From assembly GCF_000427335.1 (NCBI RefSeq), contig NZ_ATMR01000019.1:22844-86843 (forward strand): a stretch of 64,000 nt of DNA, read 5' to 3'. The DNA is from Winogradskyella psychrotolerans RS-3. GTDB taxonomy: Bacteria > Bacteroidota > Bacteroidia > Flavobacteriales > Flavobacteriaceae. How positions within the stretch are numbered: the first letter of the stretch is position 1; the number at the start of each line of letters is the position of its first letter. Below the pieces are notes generated by a model. The model was not told the DNA's origin. It saw only the letters and a program-made list of their open reading frames with translations, and did no database searches. Of this stretch, positions 58,401 to 64,000 are shown piece after piece. A program made the translations under genes and the position numbers.

Positions 58401-59074
58401 TCAGGAATGACATTTCCAGCTGTAGACACATTCAATTTAAAATCCTTATTTTCAATAGCTTGTAAGGATTCATTCAATACAAAAAATTGAAAAGGTGCTG
58501 GTGGTTCATAAGCCGTTTTATAATTTACAACACGCTCGTAACTATCGCTAAACCAATTAATTTTTCCTGTTACAAATGATAACAGTATAATCGCCAGTGG
58601 AATGGCAGCATATTTTAAATATTTGGTGTTCGACTTAAAATTAACAGCTGCTTTAAAAGGAACGGGTTGTAATTCTTGAGATTTTTGCTCAATACTCGCT
58701 AATAATAAATCTGACTGATATGGGTTTTGATTTAATTGAAGTACGTTTAATAGTTTGTCGTTAACTTCTGGAAAATGATTACCAATTAATTTAGAAGCCG
58801 TTTCAAAATTAATGCCTTTTCTCAGTTTGAATAAATGTGATAATGGAATGGCGATGAATTTTACGAATAAAGCTAATTCTACTCCAATGAATGTCCAAAA
58901 TAAGATTGTTCTTGCCGTAGGATTTAACCATAATACATATTCTACAAACAAGGTTATAATAAGGTATAACAAGCCAATGGCAAAAAATAATATCACACCT
59001 TTTAGTAATTCATTGGTGTAATACCTTTTAATGAATTGTTCTAGTTTTTGTTTTATGGTTTCGAAATTGCTCAT
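55459..59074 (-). pseudogene. Frameshifted DUF4175 family giant membrane protein
   Basis: About 1204 residues across two frames. N-terminus: two membrane helices (about 20-40 and 48-68) and a third near 155-172. Middle: beta-rich domains, then long Glu/Lys/Gln coiled coils (about 495-800). C-terminus: a Gly/Lys/Glu/Asp repeat of about 100 residues and a helical end with QQQQQLRQALEDRF. The frame switches inside the Gly-rich repeat at the five-base run 56012-56016, and the true C-terminus runs to 55459. The architecture and the Bacteroidota context suggest DUF4175; function unknown. Confidence 0.8.
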
Positions 59075-59249
59075 TAGATTTGGCTATTGGATTTTAGCTA
59101 TTAGCCTTTGGTTTAAAACGCTATATTACCTTTAACTGACTAAACTACGATTTTATTTTTATAGACATTAATTCAAAATTGGTAAGATTCTGTTAATTAT
59201 AGACAAATTAACGGCTAATTACGGTAAACTTAACTAGTGCTTATTTTCT

Positions 59250-59279
59250 TTGTTCTAAAATTCAATCAAACTATCTTTG
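59250..59279 (+). promoter_or_regulatory. Promoter of gltX
   Basis: TTG at 59250-59252, a 19-nt spacer and TATCTTTG at 59272-59279 match the consensus closely. It is 17 nt before ATG 59297. Confidence 0.8.
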
Positions 59280-59296
59280 CGTTTTAATATACAATT

Positions 59297-60811
59297 ATGT
59301 CTAAAAAAGTACGTGTGCGTTTTGCACCAAGTCCAACAGGACCATTACATATTGGTGGTGTAAGAACCGCTTTATTCAATTATTTATTCGCTAAAAAACA
59401 TGGCGGTGATTTTGTTCTTAGGATAGAAGATACAGATCAAAACCGTTATGTTGAAGGTGCTGAAGATTATATTATAAAATCATTAGATTGGTGCGGTATG
59501 TCTTTTGACGAAGGTCCAGGAAAGAATGAAAAATTTGGTCCTTACAGACAAAGCGAGCGTAAGCATTTGTACAAACAATATGCAGATGATTTAATTGCCA
59601 ATGGCAAAGCCTATTATGCTTTTGATACCTCTGACCAATTAGATGCAGAACGTAAAGGCCATGAAGCCGAAGGAAAAACCTTTATCTACAATTGGCACAA
59701 CCGTGCAAAAGGACGCTTAGTAAACTCTTTAGTATTAACTGAAGCGGAAACTAAAGCTAAAATTGAAGCTGGTGAGGATTACGTGATTCGTTTTAAATCT
59801 CCACAAGATGAAACTTTACATCTTACAGATATTATTCGTGGTAACATGACCATTGATACTAATGTTTTAGATGATAAAATTTTGTTTAAAAGTGACGGTA
59901 TGCCAACCTATCATTTAGCCAATATTGTAGATGATCATTTAATGGAAATTACACATGTGATTCGTGGTGAAGAATGGTTACCATCTTTAGCATTACACCA
60001 ATTATTATATGATGCTTTTGGTTGGGATGCACCAGAATTTGCACATTTACCATTGATTTTAAAACCGACAGGAAAAGGTAAATTAAGTAAACGTGATGGT
60101 GATAAAATGGGCTTCCCAGTATTTCCATTAGAATATACAGCGCCAGACGGAACGGTATCTAGAGGTTATAAAGAAGATGGGTATTTCCCTGAAGCTGTTG
60201 TTAATTTCTTAGCCTTTTTAGGATGGAATCCTGGAACAGAACAAGAAATATTTAGTTTAGAGCAATTGGTTGCCGATTTTGATTTAGCACGAGTTAATAA
60301 AGCTGGAGCACGCTTTGATCCAGATAAAACAAAATGGTTTAACCACCATTACATGCAACAGCAATTAGATTTGGATTTAGCTGAACAGTTTAAGGCTTCA
60401 CAACCTGAGTTAGCTGAAATGGATGTGAATTACATTGCATTGGCTGTGGGATTAATAAAAGAACGCGCCACTTTCGTGAGCGATTTTTGGGACTTAAGTC
60501 ATTTCTTTTTTACGGCTCCGACATCTTATGATGAAAAAGCTTCTAAAAAAGCTTTAAAAGAAGATACGGCTGATATTATGAACTCTGTTATTGAACGTGT
60601 TAATGCTACTGATGATTTTACGGTTGAAAACCTTCAAACTAACATTAAAGGTTGGATTACGGATAACGAAATTAGTTTTGGTAAAGTAATGATGCCATTA
60701 AGACTCGCTTTAGTTGGGGCATTACAAGGACCAGATGTTTTTGATATTATGTATATGATTGGTAAAACAGAAACGGTAAAACGTATTGAGAATTTGATTA
60801 AACATATTTAA
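59297..60811 (+). CDS. gltX: Glutamate--tRNA ligase
   Basis: This 504-residue class I aminoacyl-tRNA synthetase has the HIGH-like PSPTGPLHIGGVRTALFNYL and the KMSKS-like KGKLSKRDGDKMGFPVF, with the glutamate site FVLRIEDTDQNRYVEGAE. Full length. It has a strong promoter and is followed by a palindromic repeat. Confidence 0.98.
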   Translation: MSKKVRVRFAPSPTGPLHIGGVRTALFNYLFAKKHGGDFVLRIEDTDQNRYVEGAEDYIIKSLDWCGMSFDEGPGKNEKFGPYRQSERKHLYKQYADDLIANGKAYYAFDTSDQLDAERKGHEAEGKTFIYNWHNRAKGRLVNSLVLTEAETKAKIEAGEDYVIRFKSPQDETLHLTDIIRGNMTIDTNVLDDKILFKSDGMPTYHLANIVDDHLMEITHVIRGEEWLPSLALHQLLYDAFGWDAPEFAHLPLILKPTGKGKLSKRDGDKMGFPVFPLEYTAPDGTVSRGYKEDGYFPEAVVNFLAFLGWNPGTEQEIFSLEQLVADFDLARVNKAGARFDPDKTKWFNHHYMQQQLDLDLAEQFKASQPELAEMDVNYIALAVGLIKERATFVSDFWDLSHFFFTAPTSYDEKASKKALKEDTADIMNSVIERVNATDDFTVENLQTNIKGWITDNEISFGKVMMPLRLALVGALQGPDVFDIMYMIGKTETVKRIENLIKHI

Positions 60812-60820
60812 TATAAACAA

Positions 60821-60850
60821 GACCTATCAGGTTTTGAAACCTGACAGGTC
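60821..60850. repeat. Palindromic repeat, GACCTATCAGGTTT type
   Basis: GACCTATCAGGTTT pairs with AAACCTGACAGGTC over a 2-nt loop, with one mismatch. It sits 10 nt past gltX and 16 nt before the next gene. Same family as 16471-16549 and 19321-19352. Confidence 0.7.
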
Positions 60851-60865
60851 TGAAACATCAAAATT

Positions 60866-61852
60866 ATGAAGTCTTATTTTTTCCTTTTAGTATTTAGTCT
60901 CGGTTTAGCCACCACGTCTTGTAAAAGTGAAAAAAAATCAGAATTACCACTAGCTACTGTAACATTACCATTGCACAATAAACGGGTATTAATTTTAGGT
61001 AATAGCATTACACAACATGGTTATTATGTAGACTTTATAGACTATTATTTACGTAAGCACTATACTGATAATTCATTAGATATTATCAGTATTGGCTTAT
61101 CTAGTGAAACTATTTCTGGTAGTTCTGAACCTGGTCGCGACTTTCCAAGACCTAATGTTAGAGAACGTTTAGGTAGGGCTTTAAAAGACATAAAACCAGA
61201 TGTTGTTTTGGCTTGTTATGGGATGAATGATGGAAATTATCATCCATTAGACAGTCTTAGATTTCAAGAATACAAAAATGGGATTTCAGAATTAAAAACG
61301 AAGGTTGAAGGTATTGGTGCACAATTAATCTTATTGACTCCTACCCTTTTTGATCCTAATCCGATTGCAGATCGTGTTTCAAAAGAAGGAGAACCTCATG
61401 CATATTGGCATCCTTATTATAAATACAATGACGTCTTAACTGTTTATTCCGATTGGCTATTAAGTCTCGAAACTGAAGAACTTCAAGTTATAGATTTACA
61501 CCATCACCTTAATCCTATTTTGGAGAATATGAAACGTATAACATCGGATTCTACCTTTGTTCCAGATGGAGTACATCCTAATAAAATTGGTCATTTTTAT
61601 ATGGCTCAGAAAATTTTAAAAGATTTATATCCTGAGGTTTCTATCGAAAATCCTGTTTCAGAAATTGAACGTTTAGAGACCGATTCGCTATATAGTTTAG
61701 TCTCTAAAAGACGTGTATTACGCGCTGAAGGTTGGCGTAATTATATTGGCTATACTAAAGATGGCAATACCGTTAAATCCGATTCTATTTCTGCAACTAT
61801 AACTAATGTAGAACTATTGGATGACGCTATTTTAAAATTATTGAAATCTTAA
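60866..61852 (+). CDS. SGNH/GDSL hydrolase lipoprotein
   Basis: This 328-residue protein starts with a lipoprotein signal peptide and Cys at 19 (TTSCKSEKK). The block I motif is LILGNSITQHG, in which the usual Asp of GDS is Asn; Ser should still be the nucleophile. GMNDG (block III) and DGVHPNKIGH (block V, Asp and His) complete the family. It probably removes acyl groups from a glycan outside the membrane. Confidence 0.9.
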   Translation: MKSYFFLLVFSLGLATTSCKSEKKSELPLATVTLPLHNKRVLILGNSITQHGYYVDFIDYYLRKHYTDNSLDIISIGLSSETISGSSEPGRDFPRPNVRERLGRALKDIKPDVVLACYGMNDGNYHPLDSLRFQEYKNGISELKTKVEGIGAQLILLTPTLFDPNPIADRVSKEGEPHAYWHPYYKYNDVLTVYSDWLLSLETEELQVIDLHHHLNPILENMKRITSDSTFVPDGVHPNKIGHFYMAQKILKDLYPEVSIENPVSEIERLETDSLYSLVSKRRVLRAEGWRNYIGYTKDGNTVKSDSISATITNVELLDDAILKLLKS

Positions 61853-61959
61853 AATAAGTTATCCTAATTTTAAAATGTTGTACATCGTAATATCTGCTGC
61901 ATTTCAATTTAAATAACTTACTTTTAATGACACTTATTTTTTAACTAAATAAACTTATT

Positions 61960-62886
61960 ATGGGTCAATTTATCCTAGTTCCAATTTTATTAATTGCATT
62001 ATTTATATTGTTTTCATCCTTCTTTATGGTGAAGCAACAAACCGCTGCCATTATTGAACGTTTTGGAAAATTTCACAGTATTCGTCAATCGGGTTTACAT
62101 ATGAAAATTCCATTAGTCGACAAGGTTTCTGGACGTTTGAGTTTAAAAATTCAACAATTAGATGTTATCATTGAAACCAAAACTTTAGATGATGTATTTG
62201 TAAAACTAAAAGTTTCTGTACAATACAAAGTGGTCACAGAACGTGTTTACGATGCGTTCTATAAGTTAGATTATCCACATGATCAGATTACGAGTTATGT
62301 CTTTGATGTGGTACGTGCCGAAGTCCCTAAAATGAAATTAGATGATGTTTTTGTAAAGAAAGATGATATTGCCTTAGCTGTAAAAGCGGAATTAAATGAT
62401 GCGATGATGGACTACGGATTTGATATTATCAGAACTTTAGTTACTGATATTGATCCAGATCCACAAGTAAAAATAGCCATGAACCGTATTAACGCGGCAG
62501 ATAGAGAAAAAACAGCGGCTCAGTATGAAGGAGATGCGCAACGTATTTTAATTGTTGAAAAAGCCAAAGCAGAAGCTGAAAGTAAGCGTCTACAAGGTCA
62601 GGGTATTGCTGATCAACGTCGCGAAATTGCACGTGGTTTAGAAGAATCGGTTGATGTTTTAAATCGTGTTGGTATTAACAGTCAAGAAGCTTCAGCATTA
62701 ATAGTCGTAACACAGCATTACGATACTTTGCAAGCTATTGGTAGCGAAACTAATAGTAATCTAATTCTTTTACCTAATTCTCCACAAGCAGGAAGCCAAA
62801 TGTTAAATGATATGGTCGCTAGTTTTACAGCGAGCAATCAAATTGGTGAGGCCATGAAAAATCAGAAAAAGAAAGATGATGAATAA
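61960..62886 (+). CDS. SPFH/band 7 family membrane protein
   Basis: This 308-residue stomatin-like protein has an N-terminal membrane helix (about 3-24), the SPFH domain (about 27-200, including AAIIERFGKFHSIRQSGLH) and a C-terminal alanine/glutamate-rich coiled coil (about 190-225). Such proteins oligomerise in membranes and often help a protease or organise membrane domains. It overlaps the next gene by 11 nt. Confidence 0.93.
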   Translation: MGQFILVPILLIALFILFSSFFMVKQQTAAIIERFGKFHSIRQSGLHMKIPLVDKVSGRLSLKIQQLDVIIETKTLDDVFVKLKVSVQYKVVTERVYDAFYKLDYPHDQITSYVFDVVRAEVPKMKLDDVFVKKDDIALAVKAELNDAMMDYGFDIIRTLVTDIDPDPQVKIAMNRINAADREKTAAQYEGDAQRILIVEKAKAEAESKRLQGQGIADQRREIARGLEESVDVLNRVGINSQEASALIVVTQHYDTLQAIGSETNSNLILLPNSPQAGSQMLNDMVASFTASNQIGEAMKNQKKKDDE

Positions 62887-63400
62887 TATCAAAAGGATAC
62901 TACTATTTGTTTTAATAGCGACAAGCGTCAATGGATTTTCTCAAACCAAGACAGACGCTTTAAAGGATGCTAAAATAACCTCTAGCGCAACCTTAGAAAT
63001 GGACTTTGAAACGGTTCTTAAACATACCCTTCCATCGGTATTAGACATGATGGGTGGTAAAGACGCTGCTTTAAAGGTTATAGAATCTACTTTTGAAAAT
63101 ATGAAAGCACAAGGCTTTGTATTTGAAAAAGCTGATATTAACGGTGTTTCTGAAGTTGTAAAAGAACAAGGTCAGTTTCGTTGTGTCATTGAAGGTTACA
63201 ATCAAATGGTAATGTCCGGACAACGTATTTCTTCTAAAAGTTACCTCTTAGGAATTTATAATGAAGCCGATAAGTATTGGTGGTTTATTGAAGCTAAGCA
63301 ATTAAAAAATGACGCTTTAACAAAACAAATTTTACCCAATTTTGAAACGGCTCTGGAGATTCCTGAAGATGAAATGAAGGTCGAACCCATAGAAGATTAA
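62876..63400 (+). CDS. Hypothetical secreted protein
   Basis: This 174-residue protein has a signal peptide (about 1-22, cleavage after GFSQ). The start is ATG 62876 or the following ATG 62879; both lie inside the band-7 gene. The mature part is a small alpha/beta domain with WWFIEAKQLKND near the end. It is not recognised. Overlap with the band-7 gene suggests they act together or are co-translated. Confidence 0.8.
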   Translation: MMNNIKRILLFVLIATSVNGFSQTKTDALKDAKITSSATLEMDFETVLKHTLPSVLDMMGGKDAALKVIESTFENMKAQGFVFEKADINGVSEVVKEQGQFRCVIEGYNQMVMSGQRISSKSYLLGIYNEADKYWWFIEAKQLKNDALTKQILPNFETALEIPEDEMKVEPIED

Positions 63401-63406
63401 ATTATT

Positions 63407-63440
63407 AAAAAACCTCGAAAGTTAATTTTCGAGGTTTTTT
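63407..63440. terminator. Bidirectional terminator
   Basis: AAAAAACCTCGAAA (63407-63420) pairs with TTTCGAGGTTTTTT (63427-63440) over a 6-nt loop, between convergent genes. Confidence 0.88.
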
Positions 63441-63452
63441 TATTTCAATTCG

Positions 63453-63941
63453 TTATAAACCGCAAAGAATACTTCCCATTACGGTCAATGTAACAATCCA
63501 ATACCCAGCATTTATAGCGATATATTTAGTGCTTTTTCTTTCGAATAATGCAATGGTTCCAATAATTGGAAGTGCCCCAAGTATCCCAAACATAGCTCCG
63601 TGTAAGGCACCATGCTTAAACGTTCTAAATGTATTTCCATAATCGGCCATAAACGCTTCAAACGATGGTTTTGCTAATTCTGGCTCTGCTCCTACCATGC
63701 TTAAAGCTCCCCATTGATGGTTTGTAAATTGCATTAACAAAAAACTCAACATAGCAGCAAACACTAATGCCAAGCCAAATATAATTGCAATATTTCCGCT
63801 TTTCATGCGCTCTTCTGTCATTCCAGATTCTCGCATCCAAGCCATTCCAAAGCCAAATTTAGGATTGTACCACAACGCTCCAATAAATAAAGCAGCCACA
63901 GCTGCAATAGGAATGGCAATAAAGTTAATTGGTAATTCCAT
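63453..63941 (-). CDS. DUF1761 domain-containing membrane protein
   Basis: This 162-residue protein has four membrane helices (about 5-24, 50-70, 112-131, 140-160). ALWYNPKFGFGMAWMRESG after the first helix is the DUF1761 hallmark. Function unknown. It starts 59 nt before the window end, so its promoter may be outside. Confidence 0.88.
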   Translation of the reverse strand: MELPINFIAIPIAAVAALFIGALWYNPKFGFGMAWMRESGMTEERMKSGNIAIIFGLALVFAAMLSFLLMQFTNHQWGALSMVGAEPELAKPSFEAFMADYGNTFRTFKHGALHGAMFGILGALPIIGTIALFERKSTKYIAINAGYWIVTLTVMGSILCGL

Positions 63942-63970
63942 AGTATAATGATTCGTTAGTTGTTTTAAAT

Positions 63971-64000
63971 GTACAAAAAAACCTCATAATTAATTTTATG
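63971..64000. terminator. Probable terminator cut by the window end
   Basis: Six to seven A residues, ACCTCATAA and then TTATG look like the left arm, loop and beginning of the right arm of a stem-loop. The rest lies beyond the window. Confidence 0.35.

Overview
The window reads as chromosomal DNA of a marine-type Bacteroidota of the family Flavobacteriaceae. The basis is low GC, Bacteroidota promoters (-33 TTG, -7 TAnnTTTG), a PorW/SprE type IX secretion lipoprotein, and many families typical of this group (DUF4175, DUF4254, DUF4837, DUF5687, DUF6168, DUF6341, DUF6427, DUF6909). No tRNA, rRNA, CRISPR array, prophage or insertion sequence was recognised.

Layout. 0-2.7 kb: a lipoprotein, then a secreted hydrolase / ECF sigma factor / membrane protein operon. 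2.8-11.7 kb: a minus-strand block porW - bactofilin - atpZ - DUF6168 - atpB-E-F-H-A-G, with its own promoter before atpB; atpD and atpC are not here. 12.1-16.9 kb: PadR regulator, three paralogous HAAS-type membrane proteins, a DUF5687 permease and an ABC ATPase. 17-23.2 kb: ferredoxin reductase, family 9 glycosyltransferase, DUF4254, upp, DUF6427, DUF6341, purD. 23.4-42.8 kb: a surface polysaccharide locus with a CapK-like ligase, two tandem undecaprenyl-phosphate sugar transferases, glycosyltransferases, two Wzy/WaaL-like proteins, a Wzx flippase, an inverted nitroreductase/pyruvyltransferase pair, rfbBACD, a Wzz-like protein and a DUF6909 protein. 42.8-51.3 kb: GH3-like protein, M23 peptidase, tatA, DUF4837, LysM lytic transglycosylase, pgk, holB, OmpH. 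51.5-59.1 kb: methyltransferase, a 0.64 kb gene-free stretch, mnmG flanked by two parS-like sites, ybeY, a DUF4175 giant. 59.3-64 kb: gltX, SGNH hydrolase, band-7 protein, secreted protein, DUF1761.

Two results matter most. First, at least twelve genes are split by a one- or two-base change in an A/T homopolymer, most simply loss of a base from a run of seven to nine. I joined the fragments and list the full gene extents. The number and uniformity suggest consensus errors rather than true pseudogenes, although four lie in capsule genes where slippage could be biological. Second, two 16-bp parS-like palindromes bracket mnmG, which suggests that this end of the window lies near the chromosome origin.

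Functionally, the polysaccharide genes form a nearly complete Wzx/Wzy pathway: dTDP-rhamnose supply, priming transferases, glycosyltransferases, flippase, polymerase or ligase, and length control. Start codons were moved from the longest open frame for atpB, pgk, mnmG, the family 9 glycosyltransferase and one family 2 glycosyltransferase, because promoter elements or family length place the start further in.
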